Positions 23,909-34,400 of a stretch of DNA of 64,000 nt are shown here, piece by piece (the stretch's first letter is position 1; each line of letters begins with the position of its first letter). The notes beneath the pieces are model-generated. The model did not search any database and was not told where the DNA came from. It saw only the letters and a program-made list of their open reading frames with translations. A program made the translations under genes and the position numbers. The DNA comes from Psococerastis gibbosa (taxonomy: Eukaryota > Arthropoda > Insecta > Psocodea > Psocidae). The DNA is taken from NCBI GenBank assembly GCA_963971405.1, contig OZ020484.1, positions 26,992,770 to 27,056,769 on the forward strand. The letters are read 5' to 3'.

Positions 23909-25727
23909 GGCGCCGATTCCACCGACCGGCTAGGGCTAAATACACAAAAAGGTGACGGGCTAGCAGACATTCAAGACTTAGGCGGGGTTTCCACCGACCT
24001 CGCATTGCAGAATGCAAATGACATTGACGGAAATGTTTGTTTTACTCTATGCCATAGTTAAAATTGATCAATGATACTTTACTTACTTTATCCGCGCCTT
24101 ATTCCTTCGAAGGGGTCGGCGACTTGGATCTTCTTCTTCCACGCAATACGGTTTTCGGTGTCCTCTATGGTCAGGTTCAAGGTAATCAGGTCTTGTGCTA
24201 CCTTCGCCTCCAGAGTCAGCTTGGGTCGGCCTCTCGGTCTCCTGCCCTCCACGACGTAGTTCTCCACTCGGTACAGCAGGTGTCCAACTTCCCTCCGTTT
24301 TGTATGTCCCCACCATGCCAGGCGCCGTTCTCTCGCCTTATCTACAATGCTGGCTGTACTAAGATTTGCCCTGATGTCTTCATTCCTCCTCCTATCAGAT
24401 AGCTTGCAGCCGATAGAATACCGGAGCATCCTCATCTCTGCGACATGTAAAAGGTTTTCTTCGCATTTCTTTAATGGCCAACATTCCGCACCATACAGCA
24501 TTGCAGGTCTCACCACCTGCTTGTAAATTCTGCCTTTGAGTTTTTTGGGCATTTTCTTGTCTTTCAGAATTCCAGACATATCTCGCCATTTGCTCCACCC
24601 AACATTAATCCTGGCTCTCACATCATATTCACAGCCCCCGTTTTCGTTCAGGATCGATCCTAGGTATTTAAACGTCGTCACCTTCTGGAGTTCCTGGTCA
24701 TCTATTCGGATTGTTCCTGCCTCATGTGTAACGCATTCCATATACTCAGTTTTCTTACGGTTCACTTTTAATCCTTGGTCTTCCATGATCTCCACCCATC
24801 TTCGGAGGGCCCTTTCTGCTTCTACTCGGGAATCCGATACTAACAGGATATCATCCGCAAACAACAGACTTTGTGGGGCTTCACCCTGGATTGTTCCCGT
24901 AACCACATCCATTATCAAAACGAAAATCAAAGGACTTAAAGAGGATCCCTGGTGTAGCCCGAAGGTAATGTCGAAGGCGGGTCCCATACCAGCTGCACTC
25001 CGCACCTTCGTCACTGAATCACGGTACATATCCTGAACCAACTGAATGTACTTCTCTGGCACACCTTTTGCCCGCAGCGCCTCCCAGATAAGACCGCGGG
25101 GGATTCTGTCATATGCCTTCTCTAGATCAATGAAAACAAAGTGGATTGGACTCAGTCTTTCACGATGCTTTTCTTGGAGTTTTCTAGCGATGCATATCCC
25201 GTCAGTTGTACCTCTTCCAGGCATAAAGCCAAGCTGGTTTTCGGATATAGCGTCGTTTGCCAGGGCACGTATTCTCTTCTCCACCACTCTTTCGAGCCAT
25301 TTCATTGCGTGGCACAGGAGCTTAATAGGTCGGTAATTTTCACAGCTCTGGACATCTCCCTTCCGCTTGTAAATTGGCACCACCACACTTTCTCTCCATC
25401 GCTTGGGCATCGGTCCGCCGCTCACTATCAAGTTGAAAAGATGGGCTATGAGGGCCAAAGTATCTTCGCTCAAACTTCTGAAAGCTTCAATCGGGATCCC
25501 ATCGGGGCCCGCTGCTTTCCCGCATTGAAACGCATTCATAGCATCAGTTAACTCTGCCATTGTTATAGGTGGGATTTTTCAATGATCATAGAGTAAAATC
25601 ACAAACAAACTCTAAAATTAAAAAATGGCGTCATGGGATATGTTAGTTACAAACCTTTTAATAGATTTCTATAAAAAGAAAAACAAACATTTCCGTCAAT
25701 GTAATTTGCATTCTGCAATGTGAGGCC
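23909..25727. mobile_element. Family B MITE, copy 5, split by a LINE
   Basis: Left end GGCGCCGATTCCACCGACC after TTA, left inner end at about 23980, then the core to TTGATCAATGAT at 24075. The core resumes at 25579 after the LINE and continues to GCATTCTGCAATGTGAGGCC at about 25727, where the right ends are lost. Apart from the LINE and this truncation it follows copy 3. Confidence 0.8.
24076..25578 (-). mobile_element. 5'-truncated RTE-like LINE with long open reverse transcriptase frame
   Basis: A minus-strand frame of 490 residues (25560-24088) encodes most of a reverse transcriptase and its C-terminal region. Visible blocks are KAAGPDGIPIEAF, ENYRPIKLLCHAMKWLERVV, NQLGFMPGRGTTDGI, FIDLEKAYDRIPRGLIW, HQGSSLSPLIFVLIMDV, the catalytic LLFADDILLV, the primer-grip-like EYME and KYLGSILNENGG. 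After them come VVRPAMLYGAECW and a basic GRRPRGRPK near the end. The endonuclease and the first RT blocks are missing, so the copy is 5'-truncated; the methionine at 25560 is internal to the real protein. The 3' tail is AAGTAAGTAAAGT. The 8-base duplication TCAATGAT at 24068-24075 and 25579-25586 marks insertion into a family B MITE. RTE-clade placement is by resemblance. No internal stop, so young. Confidence 0.85.
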
Positions 25728-26308
25728 TGATTAATACATTATCTCCCCTCCTATTACACACTCGAATATCGTCCCAATATTCGACCCAATAAATATAGGT
25801 CCAAGAACAGTTGCGTGCATAAAATACAATTACTTTAACCGAAATGTAAACGCAAAATTGTTGTTCGAGGAATATTTGACTTCAATTTTCCCTAAACCTG
25901 TCCACTTTAATATGTCCCTCTGTCTCAACTTTCCATTAGTTCAGTTAGCTGCTGCGGTAGCCCAGGAGTAAGTTCTCTATTTGTTTCACTATGTTTCACA
26001 AACACCCATCGAAATGATTGCATTCGGACAGTGTCTCATGTACACCGTCATTGAAGCCATCGAACATAGCAGCAGCAGAATTTAGTGTTCGTGTTGTTTA
26101 CATAGACCAGTTGCTGCAAGTCAGAGATTCCAACAGGAAACACTGGGTTTCGACAAGCTATACCGATGGCTTACCCTTACCCTAACATTTTATTCCAACC
26201 GCATTATAAGTTATAGCATTCGGCGGGATTCGAGCCCACCAAGTCCAGATTTTTCTAGATCATCTAACTTTGGTTTCAACTGCATTAAACCAATATTGTC
26301 TGTTGCAG
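25728..26308. other. Presumed intron or upstream of Ly6 gene; SINE-like end
   Basis: No coding frame. At 26222-26275 the word GGGATTCGAGCCCACCAAGTC is shared in part with 58060-58115 (CCCACCAAGTCCAGATTTTTC). On the minus strand it contains a B-box-like GGGCTCGAATCCC, as in tRNA-derived SINEs. The upstream exon with the signal peptide of the Ly6 gene was not found. Confidence 0.4.
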
Positions 26309-27549
26309 GCGTGTCTGGGACGCAGCGGTGCTACGTCTGCATTCCAAACACGGGGAAGGTCATCTCCGAGATCGTGGAACTCTTCCCCAGCGGCCCCGAG
26401 CTGCCCCTTTGCAACAAATTCAAGAAAGGCAAACGGGAATTTATGAGAGACTGCCCTGACGATGACGAGTACAAGGGTTGCATACATGAGATAAATGGTC
26501 AGTACAAATCTCAATCATTCGGTTCTGGGGCGTCATTTGAGGTTCTTTGAATTTTGAGGAAAAAACGTAAATAATAATAATAGTTTAATTCCCAAAATAA
26601 ATTCAGTTACATAATACTGAGGGTAGTGTACGTTCACCCATTATTACGGTATGCATGCACTCACATAAGCCATTAGTGACCTATTGTGCCTACTACAGAG
26701 CAACTACTACGTCTGTCTCCCAGACGTGGACTATAGGACTCGTAATGTAATCCTTGTGAGAGTTTCCTTGGTGACTTCGTGGAACTTGGAGAACATCATG
26801 AGTAGAGGAAGAAGAACGCAATGATCCACAGTAAAATACTTTAGTCTGATGACGGATTTTATCCGAAACCGGTCACTATTAAAGTATTTTACTGTGGATC
26901 ATTGCGTTCTTCTTCCTCTACTCGTAATGTAAACCCTTATAGAAACCATATACAAAGGATTTCCCAGTAACAATTGCAATTTGTAGATGGAAACATTTTT
27001 TACAACATTAATCCAATAAGCAGGAATGGTTTTGCGTATAATGTACAGTAAGTTATAAATTCCAAACAAAAACCATTCCCCAGTAGTAATGTCCGGAGAT
27101 TAAAAAAATAAATCCAATATTTAATAAAAAATACTACTCTATTTTCAGGGACACACATAGCTAAAACCTGCGCAAGAGCTGACATTCAGGACTGCAAGAC
27201 AGCTAATGGTATTGAATACTGCTACTGTATCGGTGATCTGTGCAATATAGACGACGTCCCAGCAGAGGAACCCCGCCCAGCCAAAGAAATTCCTCGGGAG
27301 TCAACAGAGCAACGGCAAACCTCAACAGCAACTGATGATGAAGACAGCATAGAAGGAAGCGGAAGTGAGGAGAAAACGGAGAGCCAGAGACCGAAGACCA
27401 CCACGGAGGAAGACATCTCTGTAGAAGTCCCCGCCAAGTCCCAAGTGCCACCTCCAGCAAACAACAAATCCTCGTCACCAAAGACATTTGCCTTATTTCA
27501 AGTTTTCACCCTCGCAGTCACATCAATTGTAGTTTTAGCGTCATTTTAG
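26309..27549 (+). CDS. Ly6/uPAR-family GPI-anchored protein, last two coding exons
   Basis: Two exons, 26309-26497 and 27149-27549, join in phase (GAGATAAATG, GT donor; TTTTCAG acceptor, GGACACAC). The peptide has ten cysteines in the three-finger order: CYVC near the start, then single Cys in LCNKF, RDCPD, KGCIH, KTCAR, QDCKT, then EYCYC and the closing LCN. After the domain comes an acidic, Ser/Thr/Pro-rich stalk of about 85 residues, then a hydrophobic tail TFALFQVFTLAVTSIVVLAS that looks like a GPI-attachment signal. It should therefore sit on the outer face of the plasma membrane. Insect relatives act in septate junctions, ion-channel modulation or sleep, but I cannot say which member this is. 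The exon with the signal peptide lies upstream and was not identified. A polyadenylation-type signal AATAAA is at 27831-27836. Confidence 0.85.
26802..26921 (+). ncRNA. Hammerhead-like ribozyme hairpin in the Ly6 intron
   Basis: Inverted repeat with arms of about 42 bases (GTAGAGGAAGAAGAACGCAA and complement; ACAGTAAAATACTTTA and complement) around a 36-base core. The core has CTGATGA (26846-26852), a stem-loop GGAT-TTT-ATCC (26854-26864), GAAA (26865-26868), a minimal A-C/G-U stem III and a GTC cleavage triplet ending at 26874. AGU before CTGATGA pairs with ACU right after GTC, which is where stem I of a type I hammerhead must start. One extra C (26853) lies between CTGATGA and stem II, a departure from the consensus. 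Hammerheads with tiny stem III are known from Penelope-like elements and retrozymes. Confidence 0.55.
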
Positions 27550-28565
27550 TAATCTATCCATTCCCATTTTGTATAAAAATATTTCTAGATTGGGTCTGAT
27601 ATTGATTTAAGGAACGTTCTTTAGTAATGCGAATGTTTATTTGTATTTGCTGCACTTTGTTCTGTTATAGTTAAAGCAGTGTCGTTATCTCATTACAATT
27701 ATACAGCATCAATGCGATAGCTTCAACAGGAGTAAGAGTTACCAAGACTAATACCTACATTCTACTGTTTGTAAATTATTCTGGCGGAATGCAATTCTCC
27801 TCCATTAATGTGTAATTAATTAATTAATCTCAATAAAAAATAATCACTAGTTGAGCATTTCTCTTCAAATAACATTGAAAATAACCTTTTGGGAATCCAA
27901 ATGTTAACATTATAAAATAGCAAGTTAAGAGAAGACAGGGTCTCGCTTCGTAACATAAGGCGAAACAAAAGAAATGCCACAATTGGAGCTTGAACTCGGT
28001 TCGCCCGGGTGGTAGGCCTACCTTCTTGTAGTACAGGCTCATAACCAGGATAGCGATCGGATTTCTTTCTCTGTGAGTCACCAGGGTGCTCGGTGGCTGG
28101 GGATGATGATATTTCAATACCTATGAAGATACCCAATAGCTTGTTGCTTACTACATATGCAGATGAACAACACCACATAACTAACTGGTACACAGCAATC
28201 AATGCAACAATTTTTTTGGTATTGCACTGGATTACACAAGTACTTGCTTACATCTAGCTTGCCCCTTTTACATTCTGTCAATGGTATCGCGCGTAGTCGG
28301 CGTGAGTTGACACCGAAGATGTGCACCCGTTTGCCAGTGGCCATAATTAGAAACAATACCGAAAATATCAATTGGCCACTAAAGTAGGCCTACGCCCAAA
28401 AAAAAAGTTCAAAAATAATAATAAAGCTTGAAGCCGTGTGCCAGTGCAAAGTCCGAATAATACTGCCAATACCGTTTATAGTAGGGGGGTTGCGGGAGCC
28501 GTTCGGGCGTACAATAAACAGAGGATAATTTTAGTAAGTCATTCCGTGTTAGCATTGGGCCAAAA

Positions 28566-28606
<41 letters not shown>

Positions 28607-29048
28607 AACAAATTTCAAGCTTTTCTGATGTTCAGTTTATTACCGCGCCCGCAACCGGCTGCTATAAATTTAGCACATAGGGTGTCACGCCACCCGTACG
28701 AATCCCAGGAAGCTTCTTACAATGTTGGCAAGAATATTCCAACGAGCGACTGACTATGTACGGTATATTGTAGTATAGTATATACGCATGTTTTACTTTT
28801 TTCAGTTTTAGATACTGAAATTTGATTAGGTATACTGAGAAGGGAGCTCTTCTCGATTAGCGTCAAATATATTGTGATAGAGATAGACGATCCCCATTGA
28901 CAAATAAAAGTAAGCTGTAGAAAACAGTTACTTTAAACTTTTTTGAAATCACCAACTTTGACGAGGGGTAGCGTAAACTGTTAACGATGTTGATGTCTCA
29001 ATAAAAATTGCCATTTTATAAACATGAGTCCTCATTCTTTCCACACAG
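27550..29048. other. 3' UTR and gene-free stretch
   Basis: Begins with the 3' UTR of the Ly6-type gene (AATAAA at 27831). The remainder has an (AT)n tract at 28566-28601 and no supported gene. The words around 27990-28100 have a faint tRNA-SINE look but no clear A box. Confidence 0.45.
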
Positions 29049-29218
29049 GCACCCTAGTTATGGTATGCCAGCATATCAAGGAAGTCGTACGCAGAAGACC
29101 TCGAGCAAGATTTGTGACGCAGAACATATCTGGAACTCAATACACAGTATACCAAGATGGTTGGTTCGTAAATGCTTTCCCAACTAAAACTAAGAAAGCA
29201 GTCGGTGAAATACTATAG
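29049..29218 (+). CDS. Possible terminal exon, unrecognised
   Basis: An open frame follows a pyrimidine-rich CTTTCCACACAG acceptor and runs 56 codons to TAG: VMVCQHIKEVVRRRPRARFV, then TVYQDGWFVNAFPTKTKK. The composition looks coding (basic block, aromatic cluster). I do not recognise the family, and no partner exon with a donor was found upstream. It could also be a fragment of an unlisted transposon ORF, since a mariner remnant follows directly. Confidence 0.25.
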
Positions 29219-29232
29219 TTTTGAAATATTAC

Positions 29233-29831
29233 TTAAATAATAAAAAGAACAGCTGTGAAGGAGCGCATGAAAAAAATATTCAAAATGTCCAAATCTGGCT
29301 CGAATGCAGGCTCGGAGACGACATCATCTATGGCTGTACGCACCGCTTGCATGTCTATCTCCTCGACTAACTTGGTGATGGTCCTCTTCAGCGAGTCCAA
29401 ATGGAATAGTCCAAAGGATTCAAGTCTGGGAGGGAAGAGGGCCAATCATTACTAGAAATTAAATAATTCTGCTCCATTGGAACCACTTCTCGGTACTCTT
29501 GGCTTTACATGCTCAAGCAGAGTCTTGCTGAAATCCCAGGGTTGGTTTCTGAATGAGGTTGGTTCAAAGACTTCACCACTTTATCAAGTACGGTATTTTG
29601 ATAAACGAGAGCACCCGTCTTCTCACATTTTTCACAGAAATGGACCTCAGTCATGTCGCGGTACGATGCTTCCAACCAAACCATCACTGAGGAGGTATGA
29701 TGACCTCGAATTACCCTGGGGGCCTTTTCTCCTGCATGAGCAGAGCTTCTGTGGAACACTATCGTTTTGAACGTTGTAGGTTTCTTCTTTGGTAAAAAAA
29801 ATAAATAATAATATAATAGTAATCGCTTCAT
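29233..29831 (-). pseudogene. Decayed mariner-like transposase
   Basis: Minus-strand pieces in three frames carry the C-terminal half of a Tc1/mariner transposase. The first has RGHHTSSVMVWLEASYRDMT and VHFCEKCEKTGALVYQNTVL (first catalytic region just upstream). The second has GFQQDSA, an in-frame stop, then KAKSTEKWF. The third has SNDWPSSLPDLNPLDYSIW, the last catalytic Asp block, then LKRTITKLVEEIDMQAVRTAIDD. At least two frameshifts and one stop are present, and the N-terminal DNA-binding half is missing. Terminal repeats not found. Old, inactive copy. Confidence 0.85.
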
Positions 29832-30469
29832 CGGTTGATAGTACGGTAAACGAATCTAATCGATATTCCCAGATTCTGAAGTAATTTGAAAATGGTCCGT
29901 AATGACAGCAACACGATCTTCTTTCTGGCCCTATTCCATGGCTTATTACGTAATAAAATGTTGTTTATTTAATATCAACAACATAACAATTTTTGTTTTT
30001 ATAAAATTATATTTTAATGCCAATGAAGATATTGGCATGATAGATAAGAAGTGTGAGTATTTACCAACCAACTAAGTAGGGATGACTGGAAAAGAAAATT
30101 GAATGACTTACTACGAATCAATCCATAGACTACGACTAAAGAAAGCCTGATTCAAAAGTAGGCTTTCTGTGTTAGGCCAGCACGTCAACTCAGGAAAACA
30201 ATCTGAGCAAAACAAAAACGTCAGGATGGAAGAATAAGACGGACGCGTAACAGATTACAACACAGGAGGAAAATAATATAAATTGTGTAAGAAAAATGAA
30301 GCTACCTACACTGTAGGCGTAAAAATGATGGGAAGAGGGCGAGTTAAACACGCAAGATCCGTGACATGAAACCACAGTGACATGCTAACTAAATATTAAC
30401 ACGTTTCACAAAGATACAAGTTCATATGCGGGTAGCTTTATCTTTGAGTTAACTCAAGGATTGAGACAT
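29832..30469. other. No gene seen
   Basis: AT-rich stretch between the mariner remnant and the inverted-repeat element at 30470. No supported feature. Confidence 0.45.
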
Positions 30470-30905
30470 TGTCAATTAAAATAACTTAGTAAATATATTA
30501 CTTTATTAAAATGATAAAACACAGTACCGGTTTCGACTTTAAGTCATCGTCAAGTGAGCAGATAAATTGATACAGTTACAAGATAAATTGATACAGTTAC
30601 AAGTATTTCGTCTTAAATTTAGTTTACAAGCCACATGGATCAACATAGTCAACATAAACATTACACTGCCCTTAATTCCAACAAGGGTGAATTGCTCACA
30701 AATATATAAATTAATATGGGTTTATTCCTATTAATGGCTTCTTTTATTATATATAGTTTTAAGATTGTCCTGCAATTCAACTAAATCTAAGACGAAATAC
30801 TTTATAAATACCTGTCTCAATTTATCTGCTCACTAGACGAAGACTTATCATTATAATTAAGTAATATTCACTAAGTTATTTTAACTTTTGCAATGTGTTA
30901 AAAAT
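30470..30905 (-). mobile_element. Palindromic element with a second hammerhead-like core
   Basis: Arms face each other: AAAATAACTTAGTAAATAT (30478 on) against TATTCACTAAGTTATTTTAA (about 30868-30887), CAAGTGAGCAGATAAATTGA against CAATTTATCTGCTCACTAGA, and TATTTCGTCTTAAATTTAG against CTAAGACGAAATAC. On the minus strand 30553-30524 reads TTGACGA, one T, the stem GACT-TAA-AGTC, GAAAC, CGGTA. This is the same layout as the core in the Ly6 intron, with U for the first conserved C and GUA as the cleavage triplet. A 22-base unit is duplicated in tandem at 30561-30604. Likely the terminal part of a Penelope-like or retrozyme-like retroelement. Confidence 0.5.
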
Positions 30906-32037
30906 ATTACAGTTACATGGCAGACAATTTCATACGCCAGGGATTGAGATTTGTGTCAATTATTTTAGTAGGTAACTATATATTTTTTAGTTTACTAATG
31001 GTAGTATGATGTATTGTCTACACTGTACATATTATTTAACACAGAATAATTGAAATAATTTGGTTTCCATACCATCATGAATACTGTGCGGTCATATTTG
31101 ACATATCGGCACTCTGAGAATCATAATATGATACATTTGAAAACGTATCCTCTTCAGTCGCCTCTGTAGGTAATACCTGTGTTGAGTAACGACAGGTCTC
31201 CGATCGCATGGCATGTAGGGCCTTGCACAAGTACGAGCAGGCAACTAACCTTACCAACGACAGCCTTTGAAATTGCAATTAGTACCTATTCCAAAAAAGC
31301 AGGAGGATAAAATTACACCCTATTGCAGCAGATGATCACCCTAAGTGAAAGCCACCAGGGCTATAATGTGAAAACTAATTATTTTTAATGAGATCGAAAA
31401 TAACATTGTAAAGAAAATTGCGATAATGATGCTCTGAACGTAGAACTTGATCAATCTCCCATCCATCCCCCATTACTGATTAGTGACGCAACCACCCCCA
31501 ATTAAATCTCAACATGGTTACCTCAGCCAATAATGATAGATTACAATCAATACGACTAATTGGAATAGTTAAGTTAAGGTCACAGGGCAAATTTGATGTA
31601 GCTTCGGAGGCTGATGTAGTAAGTAGTGTTCAATTACATTTTATGACGCTAAAGCAAATTAATTTGTATTTAGTTTATAATGAAAGTAGGAGAGCTCAAC
31701 GTCAGTTGATTTGGTGAGCATGTTAAAATAAATCTGTAAAACGTTTAATATCATATGTTTTATATAACAATTAGAGGTATAGAGTACCAATTTAACTTTG
31801 TAGAAAGTCTCTACAGGCAGAAGAATTGAGAAAGGAAGATATGGGCAAATGGAAGGAATGGAAAGGGGATTCGAACCCATTTCACTCAAAGAAAGCCATA
31901 TAAAAGTATTTATACAGGCGGAGCTAATATTTTCAAAATGGCATGTCAGAGTGCTGTCGTATGATCCCTCAGATTCAGAGGTCAGGGTGAATCTGAGGTA
32001 CCATATAACATCTGATTTATTCTAAAAGGAACTTACC
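30906..32037. other. No gene seen
   Basis: AT-rich. At 31861-31876 the minus strand has GGGTTCGAATCCCC, a B-box-like word, but no matching A box is clear, so I do not call a SINE. Confidence 0.4.
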
Positions 32038-32295
32038 CTATACAAATAGAAGACCGGATTGATTGATCTCAGGAGATGTATTGGAAAACGGCAAACGTAG
32101 GCCTCCATGTCCACCCCTGGATTTCTTGGGTAACTCCGGGTCTGGTTCGTGCTTCCCTTCTTGGACTTCCACTGTACAATGCTCACACACTAGGTTCTCA
32201 TTGTCCGCGGTCGTCAGCAGGTTCAACACACCAGGCCCAAAGTAGGTCAAGCCATCCAGAGGCGTACCGCTGCCATCGGCGTAGACTTCATGCCA
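32038..32295 (-). CDS. Exon-like frame of unknown family, possibly a gene fragment
   Basis: A minus-strand frame begins CDSYWHEVYADGSGTPLDGL and continues TYFGPGVLNLLTT, ENLVCEHCTVEVQEGKHEPD, then a short basic stretch and a stop at 32038. The composition is strongly protein-like (three Cys, Trp, balanced residues) and GC content is above the surroundings. A TGA lies about 27 bases upstream of the first Cys codon and I see no clean acceptor there, so it may be an isolated or broken exon. The family is not recognised. It is not homologous to the neighbouring CCDC174 C-terminus. Confidence 0.35.
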   Translation of the reverse strand, partial: WHEVYADGSGTPLDGLTYFGPGVLNLLTTADNENLVCEHCTVEVQEGKHEPDPELPKKSRGGHGGLRLPFSNTSPEINQSGLLFV

Positions 32296-32875
32296 ATATG
32301 AGTCACATTTATTATTTTTGTTAATTCATACTACAGTGCAGTCGGAATGGACAAAAAGGAAATGATAACAATATCAAGGTAAGTGACTAAATAAAGTTGC
32401 TAAACCGAGAAACTTTCAAATAAACACTTTTGGACGCTTGAACTGTTCGCTTGACTAGGATGGACCCTTCACTTCCCCTGTAGTTGATGTTTTTCTTCAG
32501 GTTATAAGGCTACGGTGAACGGTATAACCGTTGATGTTCGAGTCATAGCGTGATGACATGAGCACGTTCCTGGTGAGATGTCCCCCACAAAGTGTTGTAA
32601 TTAGCAGTAATTATTAAGTTTCATTTTTGCCTTCCACTATCACATGTTGTGTCATGACTACCAATTATCATGAAAATAGGTCAGAAAATAAACATTTCTG
32701 AGATATTCTAATATAAAACTTAGCTCAGCCTTTCAACCAGAATCGGAAAAAGTATTCTGCAGTCCTTGCGCCAGATTATCAGCGTTGTTCACGAAAAAAA
32801 CAAGTTTATAGCCTTAAAATATCAGAGAAATTCAGCGTCCTGAGAAATAATGTATAGGAATTAACAGAGACTTAC

Positions 32876-34400
32876 CATCAAAAAGAAGGTCTTGATAATG
32901 AACGTCTTTGGCTCCGAGGTTTTCCAGCTCCTGTTCTTCCCATTTCTTTCTTAGAAACTCCCGCTTCACGAGTTCTGGGTCCGTCAGCTCCTCCTTATTA
33001 CACCCACCGTCACTACACTTTTCGTCAGGTGTCAGTGGCCTGACCTGTACTGCAGGTTCTTGTGGCAGCATCTTAGACAAATCTTCCTTAAGGCACCTTC
33101 GCGTACGCCCAAAAGTGTCCACATAGTCCACCCAATCACTGTCATTTTCGTCTTCAAACTCATCGCTTACGTTTTCAGTGGGTTTCTTCTCTTTCCCTGC
33201 GAAATTAACTAGAAATCCCGAGTCTCCAACATCCGTACTATCAGCGTGTAATTTTTCATATAGTTTAGCTTTCCGTTGTAAGATTTCTTGCGATTTTCCT
33301 AATAAATCACCAGTTTCAGTTTCGTCTTTGTCAAGCTGTTCTCTGCGAGCGACACCAGAATTAACTTTGTCAGAAATCGTTTGAAGCTTCACTTTTGGAG
33401 TAGGTTTAACGCAGCCGGGAATAGTTGTTTTTGCACTTTCTACTTCTCGCCGCTTTCTTATCAATTCGGCTTTTAATTCAAACAGCTGGAATAAAAATGA
33501 TTAAGAATGTTACACTTTTCATTTGATGAACAGTTTTCTAAGTTACAAACACACCAAGATGTTCCTTATTGTACGTTAGATTTACATACTGCAAATAAAA
33601 GGGGAAAGATTTTGATTGCAGAGCATAAAATAGGCTGAAACACACCAAGATGTTCCTTACTGTACGTTAGATTTACATACTGCAAATAAAAGGGGAAAGA
33701 TTTTGATTGCAGAGTATAAAATAGGCGGAAAAATTTGAGTTGTTCATAACGCAAAACACTTCGGTTATATTAAAACCTACGTAATGACTCTTTGACTCAT
33801 TACCCTGGTATGGTACGACGTTGTGGAGCACATAAGGCCTGCAACATATGCCACATTTGAAATACAAATAAGAAATCAAGGGGATCGACAAGTTTTGATT
33901 AAAATTATGCGGAATAGTTAATTGCACGGTTTTTTGTGGTACCACTAAATCAACTTTACCCTGATCGATGGATTATTGGCAATTAGCATTACATGCTACT
34001 ATCAACAACCACAACATGTAGACCTATAGCTTTGGTAGTTGAATTTTAGTCTGGGGAACTTTAGTTTGGAAGTTGGGAACTTAAGAATAATAACTCTACT
34101 GCGCAGTCTGTGGCCACTGCCCATAGTCCATAGGACTAGACAAGCATAACTAGATGGTGTCGGTTGTGGCCTACGTAATGAATGGAGCTGACGATTGTTA
34201 TTATATTTCTTTATCTACAGGCAGGGTGGTAGGTAGGCAAGTTATCTGGAATAGTAGTATTTGATCTCAGTTTCTGGATTCTGGACAGCATAATTACAGT
34301 AAACCGCGAGTGGGACCATATTGTACTAAGCTACATAACATAAACATTGCATAAATTTAATTAGACTGAAAGAACTTACGGATCCTTTATTTATGTCCAT
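32876..34400 (-). CDS. CCDC174: Coiled-coil domain-containing protein 174, exons 1 and 2
   Basis: Exon 1 (34400-34380) is only 21 bases, MDINKGS, with a GTAAGT donor. Exon 2 (33485-32876) follows a TTCCAG acceptor in phase and starts LFELKAELIRKRREVE, matching the N-terminus of vertebrate CCDC174 (SLVDLKAELFRKQEEF, from memory). The family signature WVDYVDTFGRTRRCLKEDL is present, as are the coiled-coil RKAKLYEKL block and EFLRKKWEEQELENLGAKD followed by VHYQDL. The donor ATG/GTAAG is at 32875. The protein is a nuclear factor linked to the exon-junction and splicing machinery in other animals. The last exon (GVGYF-type block) was not found further left and may lie beyond a long intron. The start lies 238 bases from the ISL2EU transposon end. 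Confidence 0.9.
33547..33729. repeat. Two-copy tandem duplication in CCDC174 intron 1, unit 91 bases
   Basis: The unit AAACACACCAAGATGTTCC... is repeated at 33547 and 33638 with only a few differences. A recent local duplication, within the intron between exons 1 and 2. Confidence 0.85.
33925..34020. repeat. Dispersed repeat shared with 35955-36050
   Basis: GTGGTACCACTAAATCAACTT, CTGATCGATGGA and TGCTACTATCAACAAC here match GTGGTGCCACTAAATTGACTT, GTGATCGATGAA and TGCTACTATCAACAAC inside intron 2 of the transposon nuclease gene. Family unknown. Confidence 0.55.

Noticed and set aside
24536-25551. Open frames on the plus strand opposite the LINE
   Set aside because: They are antisense shadows of the reverse transcriptase frame.
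27203-27487. Minus-strand frames opposite the Ly6 exon
   Set aside because: Antisense shadows of the Ser/Thr-rich stalk; no domain.
27960-28115. Possible tRNA-derived SINE on the minus strand
   Set aside because: A GTTCAAGCTCC-like B box is present but no acceptable A box at the right distance, and no second copy in the window.
31855-31890. GGGTTCGAATCCCC on the minus strand as a tRNA or SINE B box
   Set aside because: No cloverleaf or A box could be placed; left as a word match only.
32347-32378. Tiny plus-strand first exon ATGGACAAAAAG to AAG/GTAAGT
   Set aside because: Only 32 bases; no downstream partner exon found, so not listed as a feature.
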